From assembly GCA_015259305.1 (NCBI GenBank), contig JABZGO010000135.1:1-5435 (forward strand): a DNA stretch of 5,435 nucleotides, written 5' to 3'. The notes beneath the pieces are model-generated. The model was not told where the DNA came from and searched no databases. It was given only the letters and a program-made list of their open reading frames with translations. Below are positions 1 to 5,435 of this stretch, in pieces (position 1 is the first letter of the stretch; each line of letters begins with the position of its first letter). Origin of the DNA: Alloprevotella tannerae (lineage in GTDB: Bacteria > Bacteroidota > Bacteroidia > Bacteroidales > Bacteroidaceae). The position numbers and the translations under genes are program-made.

Positions 1-1076
1 GTATTCAATTGTGTCTCCAATTCTTCACCGTGCAGATCTGTAGCTATGATCTTGCCCTGCGGATCTATGAGGAGGGTAGATGGGATACTGTTGATGCCAT
101 ACACGCTTGCAGCCTTGCTGCGCCATCCTTTTAAGTCGGAGATTTGCGCCCAGGGCAGTTCCATTTTCTTCACGGCAGTCTGCCAAGCAGTCTTGTCGCT
201 GTCGAATGAAACGCCGACAACGTCGAAACCTTGTGCGTGATACTTATCATAAAGAGCCTTTACGTTAGGCATTTCTCGACGGCAGGGGCCGCACCATGAC
301 GCCCAGAAGTCTACAAGCACATAGTTGCCCTTACCAACATAGTCGGAGAGTTTTCGGGTTTCCCCGTTGAGGTCCTCCATCTCAAAGTCGGTAAATCCTT
401 GGCCCGGCTCGCGGCGCTTCCAGCCTTCTATGAGTTGGCTGACGTGGGATGTTGCGGAGGGTTGCATAAATTTCGCCTTTTCATCATAAAACTTGTAAAG
501 CGTAGGTTTTTCGATCAGCGAATAATAGTCGATTATGAAATAGGCCGGATAAGTCTTATCCATATTGTTCTTGCAGATTGCCGCCACCGCTTCAATCATT
601 ACGGCTTGCGCTTGTTCATAACTGTCGGCCAACTTGGTCAGCTCGGCCTCCGATGGCTCTTTGCCTGACAATTCGAGGTCTTCAAATTGTTTTTCTACGG
701 CCCGCAGACCTTGAGTAAAGGGCTTGGTCTGCATCAAGGCAGCTTTGAGCGCGTCGTTTTCAGCAGTGCCGCTTGGCGTCTCGGTCGTAAAATCTACCAC
801 GACGTTGCCGTCGGCCACGAAGGGAACAATCGTAGCGGGCTGTCCGGCCTTCGCCGCTTTCTTTACAATGTAGTAGAGTTCAGGTTGCGTCGTTGTACCC
901 GTAAATGTGAACGTGCCGTTCTTGGCTACGACGCTGTCGGCCTGCTCTTTGACAAAACCGGGCGTGCGGAAGAGGTAAACTTTCGTCTTAGTGGGCACTT
1001 TTCCGGTTACCTTGTACTGCTGCGCAACGCTTGCCAAAGGAAGCAGGAACGCAGCAAGGATCAAAAACTTTTTCAT
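1..1076 (-). CDS. TlpA-family thiol-disulfide oxidoreductase with N-terminal DUF4369 domain (3' end cut by window edge)
   Basis: This gene reads open from an ATG at 1076-1074 to base 1 with no stop, giving 358 complete codons. Related proteins usually end shortly after this point, so probably only a few residues are missing. Residues 1-18 form a Sec signal peptide: Lys-Lys, a Leu/Ala-rich core, then Ser-Val-Ala before Gln-Gln. There is no lipobox cysteine, so the product is probably a soluble periplasmic protein. Residues of about 20-110 resemble DUF4369, a beta-rich domain common in Bacteroidota. A charged helical stretch follows to about 225. The thioredoxin-like domain then carries WCGPC at residues 261-265 (bases 282-296) and the expected cis-proline in SIPST, Pro332. 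The family reduces or isomerises disulfides in exported proteins, but the substrate here is unknown. It is transcribed divergently from the glycosyltransferase gene. Family assignment is secure; the specific role is not. Confidence 0.93.
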   Translation of the reverse strand, partial: MKKFLILAAFLLPLASVAQQYKVTGKVPTKTKVYLFRTPGFVKEQADSVVAKNGTFTFTGTTTQPELYYIVKKAAKAGQPATIVPFVADGNVVVDFTTETPSGTAENDALKAALMQTKPFTQGLRAVEKQFEDLELSGKEPSEAELTKLADSYEQAQAVMIEAVAAICKNNMDKTYPAYFIIDYYSLIEKPTLYKFYDEKAKFMQPSATSHVSQLIEGWKRREPGQGFTDFEMEDLNGETRKLSDYVGKGNYVLVDFWASWCGPCRREMPNVKALYDKYHAQGFDVVGVSFDSDKTAWQTAVKKMELPWAQISDLKGWRSKAASVYGINSIPSTLLIDPQGKIIATDLHGEELETQLN

Positions 1077-1103
1077 AAGTAGTTTTAACATAAAATTAGG
1101 CGA

Positions 1104-1111
1104 CGAAGTTA
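1104..1111 (-). promoter_or_regulatory. Candidate Bacteroidota -7 promoter box for the TlpA-family gene
   Basis: On the minus strand this reads TAACTTCG, one base away from the Bacteroidota -7 consensus TAnnTTTG. It lies 27 bases before the ATG, which predicts a short leader of about 20 bases. The best upstream TTTG (bases 1140-1137) is separated by 25 bases, longer than the usual spacing of about 19-21, so the -33 element is unconvincing. Support comes from a near-identical word in the same relation to the divergent gene. Confidence 0.45.
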
Positions 1112-1209
1112 CGGCTTTCCTTTTTATTTGACTTTCCAAAGGGGAGAAAAAGATGAAAAAAAGCTGATTTGTGGGTATAAATATGCAATCTCATAGGGCC
1201 GTTTTGCGG

Positions 1210-1236
1210 GAATATGGCTAACTTCGCCGCATATTC
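1210..1236. promoter_or_regulatory. 7-bp inverted repeat centred on the candidate plus-strand -7 box (possible operator)
   Basis: GAATATG at 1210-1216 and CATATTC at 1230-1236 are perfect inverted repeats separated by 13 bases. The dyad centre, base 1223, falls within the candidate -7 box at 1219-1226. A protein bound here would cover both the -7 region and the expected transcription start, which is a common arrangement for a repressor site. With only 7 bp per arm, and AT-rich arms, chance cannot be excluded. No regulator gene is present in the window. Confidence 0.3.
1219..1226 (+). promoter_or_regulatory. Candidate Bacteroidota -7 promoter box for the glycosyltransferase gene
   Basis: TAACTTCG matches TAnnTTTG at all but one position and is identical to the box found on the opposite strand at 1111-1104. 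It lies 28 bases before the ATG at 1255, giving a predicted leader of about 20-25 bases. No TTTG occurs at the standard -33 distance: the nearest, at 1203-1206, is only 12 bases upstream. The assignment therefore rests on the -7 box and its position. Confidence 0.45.
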
Positions 1237-1254
1237 TAAGCAGCTAATAAGGTT

Positions 1255-2004
1255 ATGAAGGAAAGCGACAGCATTGTTATCATTCCCACATACAACGAGA
1301 AGGAAAATATTGAAAATATCATCCGCGCGGTCTTTGCGTTACCTAAGTCGTTTCACATCTTGATCATCGACGATGGCTCGCCCGATGGAACGGCGTCAAT
1401 CGTGAAGGGCTTGATGGAGGAAGAATTTGCAGGCAGACTGTTTCTGGTCGAACGTCAGGGGAAACTCGGGCTGGGAACGGCTTACATCTGCGGCTTCAAA
1501 TGGGCTTTGGAGCACGGCTATGACTTCGTCTTTGAAATGGATGCAGACTTCAGTCACAACCCTGAAGACTTGCCGCGCCTCTACCGGGCTTGCGCCGACG
1601 AGGGCTTTGACGTGGCCGTCGGCTCGCGCTATGTGAGCGGCGTGAACGTGGTCAATTGGCCTATGGGACGCGTCCTTATGAGTTATTATGCTTCGCGCTA
1701 TGTGCAGTTTGTCACAGGTATTCCCGTGAGAGATACGACTGCGGGCTTCAAATGTTATCGTCGTCGCGTCTTAGAAACGGTGGACCTTGACGCCATCCGA
1801 TTCAAGGGCTACGCCTTTCAGATCGAGATGAAGTTTACTGCCTACAAATTGGGCTTTAAGATTAAGGAAGTGCCCGTAATCTTTGTCAACCGCCGCGAAG
1901 GAACAAGCAAAATGAGCGGCGGAATATTCGGCGAGGCGCTGTTTGGCGTTATGCGCTTGCGCTGGGCGGCTATGAGTGGAAAAATCAAGGCTCGCAAAGC
2001 ATAA
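1255..2004 (+). CDS. Polyprenyl-phosphate mannosyltransferase (DPM1-like, GT2 family)
   Basis: This 249-residue protein is a family 2 glycosyltransferase of the dolichol-phosphate mannose synthase type. Such enzymes transfer mannose from GDP-mannose to a polyprenyl phosphate, usually undecaprenyl phosphate in bacteria, on the cytoplasmic face of the inner membrane. Visible motifs in order are IPTYNE (10-15), DDGSPDGT (39-46), GKLGLGTAY (69-77), the metal-binding DAD (96-98) followed by FSHNP, GSRY (123-126), DTTAGFKCYRR (160-170), and the family-typical REGTSKMS (214-221). It is the single-domain form: no C-terminal GtrA-like or membrane region is present, and the length is normal. The start at 1255 places the IPTYNE motif as close to the N-terminus as is usual. 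Sugar specificity for mannose rather than glucose or another sugar is inferred from the DPM1-like motif set. The product could feed protein or surface-glycan mannosylation. A hairpin at its stop codon suggests it is transcribed as a single gene. Confidence 0.9.
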   Translation: MKESDSIVIIPTYNEKENIENIIRAVFALPKSFHILIIDDGSPDGTASIVKGLMEEEFAGRLFLVERQGKLGLGTAYICGFKWALEHGYDFVFEMDADFSHNPEDLPRLYRACADEGFDVAVGSRYVSGVNVVNWPMGRVLMSYYASRYVQFVTGIPVRDTTAGFKCYRRRVLETVDLDAIRFKGYAFQIEMKFTAYKLGFKIKEVPVIFVNRREGTSKMSGGIFGEALFGVMRLRWAAMSGKIKARKA

Positions 2005-2050
2005 AACGTGCGTCGGCGGTCGGGATAATTCGGCTGCCGACGCTCGTTTT
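2003..2050 (+). terminator. Strong intrinsic-terminator-like hairpin after the glycosyltransferase gene
   Basis: The two arms run 2003-2022 and 2031-2050 and pair over 20 positions around an 8-base loop. There is one T-T mismatch (2009/2044) and two G-T wobbles (2018/2035 and 2020/2033). The core CGTCGGC (2011-2017) pairs with GCCGACG (2036-2042). The foot is AAAACG against CGTTTT, so the terminal T run is part of the stem and the structure could in principle stop transcription in either direction. The 5' arm starts inside the TAA stop codon at 2002-2004. The T run is only 4 bases long, so efficiency is uncertain. Confidence 0.75.
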
Positions 2051-2055
2051 CCTGC

Positions 2056-2063
2056 TACGCTTG
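2056..2063 (+). promoter_or_regulatory. Weak candidate -7 box for the pyrC group
   Basis: TACGCTTG differs from TAnnTTTG at one position, lies just downstream of the terminator hairpin and is 37 bases before the pyrC ATG. If transcription stops at the hairpin, pyrC needs a promoter in 2051-2100, and this is the best match there. No -33 TTTG is visible, since that position falls inside the hairpin. No PyrR-type attenuator or other pyrimidine-responsive leader is evident. Confidence 0.25.
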
Positions 2064-2100
2064 AACGCCATCTTGGCTTACACGAAATCAGATCAGACTT

Positions 2101-3441
2101 ATGCACAGACGAATCTTACTTAAAAACGCGATACTCGTCAACGAGGGTCGCCAATTCTTGGGCGCGATGCTCATTGACAACGACCGCATCGAGCAAATCT
2201 TGGAGGGGCGCGATGCGCAGCCCACTATTCCGCCGCAAGAGACGGTTGACCTCGATGGGGCTTACATCCTGCCCGGCGTAATCGATGAACACGTTCACTT
2301 CCGTGAACCCGGACTGACGGCAAAAGCAGATTTTCATACCGAAAGTTTGGCCGCAGCGGCCGGTGGCGTGACTACGGTGCTCGATATGCCCAATACGTTA
2401 CCTACCACAACGACGCCGGAGGCGCTCGAACAAAAGCGAGCGATCGCAGCATCGAAATGCCACGTTAATTATGGCTTCTTTTTTGGCGCCACATTGGACA
2501 ACGCCGACGCCTTGCCCCAACTGGATACGCGGAGCATTGCCGGCGTGAAACTTTTTATGGGCGCTTCGACCGGAAATATGCTGGTTGACGACGCGGAGGC
2601 TTTACGCCGCTTCTTTGCAAACAGTCCGACGATCCTCGTGACGCACTGTGAGGACACGCCAACCATTTCTGCGAATATGAAAGCTTATAAGGAGAAGTTT
2701 GGAGCTGATCCTGACGTCTCGTATCACCCACTTATTCGCTCCGAAGCTGCTTGTGTGGAGTCGACGCGCTTAGCTGTGCAACTCGCCAACGAATATGGGA
2801 CGCGGCTGCACGTAGCGCATTTGTCGACGGCTGCAGAATTGGAGCTTTTTGCCCCATCCGGCCGTCAGATTACTGCGGAGGCCTGCCTCCCGCACTTGCT
2901 TTTCTGCGACGAAGATTATAAGCGCTTGGGTACTCGTATAAAGTGCAATCCTGCCGTCAAGACACGCGCCGACCGCGATGCATTGCGCGCAGCCTTGAAC
3001 GATGGCCGGATCGCGACAGTCGCGACTGACCACGCGCCGCATCAAATACAGGATAAGGTGGGTGGAGCTGCACGCGCCGCGTCGGGGATGCCGATGGTCC
3101 AGTTCTCACTTATCGCGATGCTCGAATTGGTTGACAGCGGCGTACTAAGCCTTCCGCGCCTCGTAGAGTTGATGTGTCACCGTCCGGCGTCGATCTTCAG
3201 CATCGAAAATCGCGGTTATTTGCGCGAAGGTTATAATGCCGATCTCGTTGTTGTGCGTCCGGAGAGTCCAAAGACCATTACGCCGAACATTATAAGAAGC
3301 AAATGCAACTGGAGTCCTTTAGAAGGGCGCACAATGAATTGGGCTGTGGAGAAAACTTACGTAAATGGTTTCCTCTTATACAATAAAGGGCATATGACGG
3401 ATGAGCACGTGCTCGGCCGCGCTGTGACTTACGCTCGCTAA
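2101..3441 (+). CDS. pyrC: Dihydroorotase, amidohydrolase superfamily (DHOase IIb-like)
   Basis: The product, 446 residues, is a cytosolic zinc amidohydrolase that interconverts carbamoyl-aspartate and dihydroorotate, the third step of de novo pyrimidine synthesis. Its TIM-barrel metal site is complete. It comprises the DEHVHFREPG motif with His64 and His66, Lys150 in GVKLFMG as the probable carbamylated lysine, His182 in VTHCED, His240 in HVAHLS and Asp310 in ATDHAPH. The small N-terminal (1-60) and C-terminal beta segments expected of this superfamily flank the barrel. Length is normal for this roughly 445-residue type. The ATG at 2101 fits the usual short beta-strand start of the family, and no strong Shine-Dalgarno site is seen. 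Hydantoinases and allantoinases share this fold, but FREPG after the first histidines and the DHAPH motif favour dihydroorotase. No other pyr gene lies in the window. It is followed after 85 bases by a metallophosphoesterase on the same strand. Confidence 0.9.
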   Translation: MHRRILLKNAILVNEGRQFLGAMLIDNDRIEQILEGRDAQPTIPPQETVDLDGAYILPGVIDEHVHFREPGLTAKADFHTESLAAAAGGVTTVLDMPNTLPTTTTPEALEQKRAIAASKCHVNYGFFFGATLDNADALPQLDTRSIAGVKLFMGASTGNMLVDDAEALRRFFANSPTILVTHCEDTPTISANMKAYKEKFGADPDVSYHPLIRSEAACVESTRLAVQLANEYGTRLHVAHLSTAAELELFAPSGRQITAEACLPHLLFCDEDYKRLGTRIKCNPAVKTRADRDALRAALNDGRIATVATDHAPHQIQDKVGGAARAASGMPMVQFSLIAMLELVDSGVLSLPRLVELMCHRPASIFSIENRGYLREGYNADLVVVRPESPKTITPNIIRSKCNWSPLEGRTMNWAVEKTYVNGFLLYNKGHMTDEHVLGRAVTYAR

Positions 3442-3476
3442 AGGGCGATTGGCAACGCTGCATTCCTAATGACAAA

Positions 3477-3489
3477 CCGCCGGAGGCGG
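3477..3489 (+). other. Small GC-rich hairpin in the pyrC-phosphoesterase gap
   Basis: CCGCC (3477-3481) and GGCGG (3485-3489) form a 5-bp stem with a GGA loop, about 36 bases after the pyrC stop. No T run follows, so it does not look like an intrinsic terminator. It could be a processing or mRNA-stabilising structure, or simply chance in GC-rich DNA. The rest of the gap 3442-3526 shows no clear TAnnTTTG box, which favours read-through from pyrC. Confidence 0.25.
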
Positions 3490-3526
3490 CGCTGCGTCGG
3501 CAATAACCCATTTAAGAACAATACAA

Positions 3527-4669
3527 ATGATACTTCGCATACTTCCTGTCCTACTGTTGATTCTCTTGCTCCCGCCTTGGGGCATCGAGCGCTTGATGTT
3601 GCGCGAAAAGTCTTGGCGCAAATGGATTTACGCCCCCAACCTCTTGCTTGCACTCTTGCTCATCGGCGCGAGCGTCAAGGAAAGTTATTCGATGACTGCG
3701 GATCAGCTTAAAGCTATCTTGTTGTCGACCACGCTGTGCGTAGCTGTGCCGGAAATCATCTTATCGCTCTTGCTGCTCTTCTGCTTACTCTTCAAGTCGT
3801 ATCGACTGTGGGTACGCCGCATCGCCTTGTTTGTGAGTTTGGGCGTGTTTCTGACGATGTTGTACGGCTTCACGCTGGGTTATCGCCAGATCGTGGTCAA
3901 GCCCTTCACGTACACGTCGGCAGCCATCCCACAAGCGTTTGATGGGTATCGAATTGTGCAGCTCTCCGACCTGCACGTGGGCACCTTGCGTCGTCACCAC
4001 GTCGTCGTGGAGCGGATTGTCGACAGCGTGAATGCGTTGCAGCCCGACTTAATCGTGTTTACGGGTGACTTGGTCAACTACCATGCAGAAGAACTCTTTG
4101 AGTTTGAGGATATCTTCCGAAAAATGCACGCTCGCGACGGAGTTGTCAGCGTTATGGGCAACCATGATTATATGACGTACTACAACTGGCCCGACGAAAA
4201 GGCGCGTTTGGCCAACGTCCGCTTGCTGCAAGATCATCAGCGCGCGATAGGGTGGCGCCTGCTTCTCAATGAAAATTACATACTACGCCGCGGAAATGAT
4301 TCCATTGCGATTGTTGGCGTAGAAAACGATGGCGAGCCGCCTTTCCCGGCTTTAGGCGATTTGCCGCGGGCTCAACGCGGCTTGCAAAATAGTTGCTTCC
4401 AGATCTTGCTCTCCCACGACCCGACGCATTGGCGCCGTCGCGTATTGCCGGAGACCCGCATTCCGCTGATGCTCGCCGGACATACGCACGGCATGCAGCT
4501 GAAAATAGGAAGTTTCTCCCCATCTGAATGGTTTTATCCCGAATGGGGCGGCCCTTACTATGAGGGCGGACGCACGCTCTACGTAAGTTTGGGCGTCGGC
4601 GAAGTACTTCTGCCTTTCCGCATCGGCGCTTGGCCCGAGATAAACTTGATTACATTAAAACATCATTAA
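3527..4669 (+). CDS. Membrane-anchored calcineurin-like metallophosphoesterase (YaeI/YkuE-like)
   Basis: The protein has 380 residues. Its N-terminal third is membrane-embedded, with hydrophobic segments at about 3-20, 34-50, 64-89 and 98-118. The catalytic domain begins near residue 140 and carries the full metallophosphoesterase signature. The motifs are SDLHVG (Asp148, His150), TGDLVN (Asp181), GNHDY (Asn212, His213), SHDP (His297) and GHTHG (His319, His321). These residues bind two metal ions and cleave phosphate mono- or diesters. The set is closest to the YaeI/YkuE type of membrane phosphoesterase, but the substrate is unknown. The positive-inside pattern is too mixed to fix the orientation of the domain. 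The ATG at 3527 opens directly into the first hydrophobic segment, and no in-frame ATG is seen just upstream. The plsC start is 4 bases past its stop, so the two are almost surely co-transcribed. This suggests, without proving, a phospholipid or lipid-pyrophosphate substrate. Confidence 0.88.
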   Translation: MILRILPVLLLILLLPPWGIERLMLREKSWRKWIYAPNLLLALLLIGASVKESYSMTADQLKAILLSTTLCVAVPEIILSLLLLFCLLFKSYRLWVRRIALFVSLGVFLTMLYGFTLGYRQIVVKPFTYTSAAIPQAFDGYRIVQLSDLHVGTLRRHHVVVERIVDSVNALQPDLIVFTGDLVNYHAEELFEFEDIFRKMHARDGVVSVMGNHDYMTYYNWPDEKARLANVRLLQDHQRAIGWRLLLNENYILRRGNDSIAIVGVENDGEPPFPALGDLPRAQRGLQNSCFQILLSHDPTHWRRRVLPETRIPLMLAGHTHGMQLKIGSFSPSEWFYPEWGGPYYEGGRTLYVSLGVGEVLLPFRIGAWPEINLITLKHH

Positions 4670-4673
4670 ACGC

Positions 4674-5435
4674 ATGCTTCGCTTCATCTATTGCTGTTAT
4701 CAATTGGTGGTAGCTTTGCCCCTTTTCATCTTGTCTACCATCCTCACAGCCTTGATTACCAGTATCGGTAGCGTATTAGGCAGCGCCCATTTCTGGGGCT
4801 ATTATCCGGCCCGTTTGTGGTCGCGCTTCGTCTGTCGACTCCTGCTGCTGCAAGTCGAAATTGTAGGTCGCGAGAAGTTGACTAAGGACCAGAGCTACGT
4901 GTTTGTGGCCAACCACCAAGGGTCTATGGATATCTTTCTCGTGTATGGGTATCTCAACCGCAACTTTAAGTGGATGATGAAAAAGGCCCTGCGCCGCCTG
5001 CCCTTTGTAGGCTACGCCTGCTACAAGGCGCGGCATATCTTTGTCGATAAATCGAGTCCGCGAAAGGTGAAAGCGACCATCGACTTTGCCAGAAAGACGC
5101 TGCAAGGTGGTACTTCACTCGTCGTTTTCCCCGAAGGCGCGCGCACCTTCACCGGTCATATGGGCATCTTTCGCAAAGGTGCGTTTCAGTTGGCCGACGA
5201 TTTGCAGTTGCCCATCGTGCCGATGACCATCAATGGCTCGTTCGACATCCTCCCTCGCACAAAAGGTTTCAACTTTGTGCGGCATCATAAACTCCAGCTC
5301 CTTATTCACGACCCTATTTATCCGACTTCGCGCAGCGCAGAAGACATTCTCGCAATAAAGGATCAGGCTTACGACGCCATCATGTGTGGTTTGCCGCCGC
5401 ATTATCAAGGCTACGTGAAGAACGACGACCAATAA
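4674..5435 (+). CDS. plsC: 1-acyl-sn-glycerol-3-phosphate acyltransferase
   Basis: This complete 253-residue protein belongs to the LPLAT/PlsC family, which acylates lysophosphatidic acid to phosphatidic acid at the inner membrane. A hydrophobic N-terminal region (about 9-37) serves as anchor. The catalytic block NHQGSMD has His81 and Asp86 in the HX4D arrangement. The second block, around 113-125, includes Ala-Arg-His before FVD. The third is FPEGAR (152-157), with Ala in place of the commoner Thr. The fourth is PIVP (180-183), followed by Asn-Gly-Ser. Length and spacing are typical. The ATG follows the phosphoesterase stop by 4 bases, so translation may be coupled. The TAA stop is the last codon of the window, so nothing can be said about a terminator or further operon genes. 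Acylation of a related lysolipid such as an ornithine or glycine lipid precursor is an alternative, because family members cannot be separated by these motifs alone. Confidence 0.92.
   Translation: MLRFIYCCYQLVVALPLFILSTILTALITSIGSVLGSAHFWGYYPARLWSRFVCRLLLLQVEIVGREKLTKDQSYVFVANHQGSMDIFLVYGYLNRNFKWMMKKALRRLPFVGYACYKARHIFVDKSSPRKVKATIDFARKTLQGGTSLVVFPEGARTFTGHMGIFRKGAFQLADDLQLPIVPMTINGSFDILPRTKGFNFVRHHKLQLLIHDPIYPTSRSAEDILAIKDQAYDAIMCGLPPHYQGYVKNDDQ

Noticed and set aside
399..1082. Two plus-strand open frames (399-668 and 687-1082) that could be small genes
   Set aside because: Both lie antisense to the TlpA-family gene, whose frame carries a signal peptide, WCGPC and a cis-proline. The translated antisense frames show no recognisable domain and are shadows of that gene.
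1120..1152. AT-rich imperfect hairpin in the divergent gap (CTTTCC with GGGGAG, and outer CTTTTT with AAAAAG)
   Set aside because: The inner stem needs two G-T pairs, the outer stem is only A/T beyond one C-G pair, and a 6-base bulge separates them. It is likely low-complexity A/T tract rather than a functional structure.
1771..2106. Minus-strand open frame across the end of the glycosyltransferase and the following gap
   Set aside because: It runs through the conserved 3' part of the glycosyltransferase and the terminator hairpin, and its protein has no recognisable motif.
3477..3489. The hairpin after pyrC as a transcription terminator
   Set aside because: It has only a 5-bp stem and no T run follows. 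No promoter-like box lies between it and the phosphoesterase gene, so read-through is more likely.
4776..5432. Minus-strand open frames of 109 and 105 codons opposite plsC
   Set aside because: They are antisense to all four conserved acyltransferase blocks, have no recognisable domain, and are expected by chance in this codon composition.
1..5435. Mobile element, CRISPR array, tRNA, phage or defence system
   Set aside because: No transposase, integrase, direct-repeat array, tRNA-like fold or defence-type domain was seen on either strand. All substantial coding regions are explained by common housekeeping or envelope families.

Overview
The window looks like ordinary chromosome from a member of the Bacteroidota, most likely order Bacteroidales. 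The evidence is a secreted thioredoxin-like protein of the DUF4369-plus-TlpA architecture, which is typical of that phylum. Promoter -7 boxes close to TAnnTTTG, A-rich leaders without strong Shine-Dalgarno sites, and a roughly half-GC base composition judged by eye point the same way. Genus cannot be resolved from the sequence alone.

Layout. A divergent pair opens the window. On the minus strand is a TlpA-family thiol-disulfide oxidoreductase whose last few residues lie beyond base 1. On the plus strand is a DPM1-like polyprenyl-phosphate mannosyltransferase (1255-2004). The 178-base gap between their start codons carries a near-identical 12-base promoter-like word on each strand, and the plus-strand copy sits at the centre of a 7-bp inverted repeat. 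A long, strong hairpin (2003-2050) that begins inside the glycosyltransferase stop codon separates that gene from the next group. Three plus-strand genes follow: a dihydroorotase (pyrC, 2101-3441), a membrane-anchored calcineurin-like metallophosphoesterase (3527-4669) and a 1-acylglycerol-3-phosphate acyltransferase (plsC, 4674-5435). The last two are only 4 bases apart and almost certainly co-transcribed. The dihydroorotase may head the same transcript, because no convincing promoter or terminator is visible in the 85 bases after it.

Function. Most of the genes fit envelope biogenesis: a lipid-linked mannose donor, a periplasmic thiol redox protein, a membrane phosphoesterase and phosphatidic acid synthesis. 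The dihydroorotase supplies the third step of pyrimidine synthesis, and its link to the rest is probably conserved gene order rather than a shared pathway. No mobile element, CRISPR array, tRNA, rRNA or phage gene is seen, and I found no evidence of a novel multi-gene system. The points most worth checking are the mirrored promoter region, the terminator fused to a stop codon, and the unknown substrate of the phosphoesterase paired with plsC.
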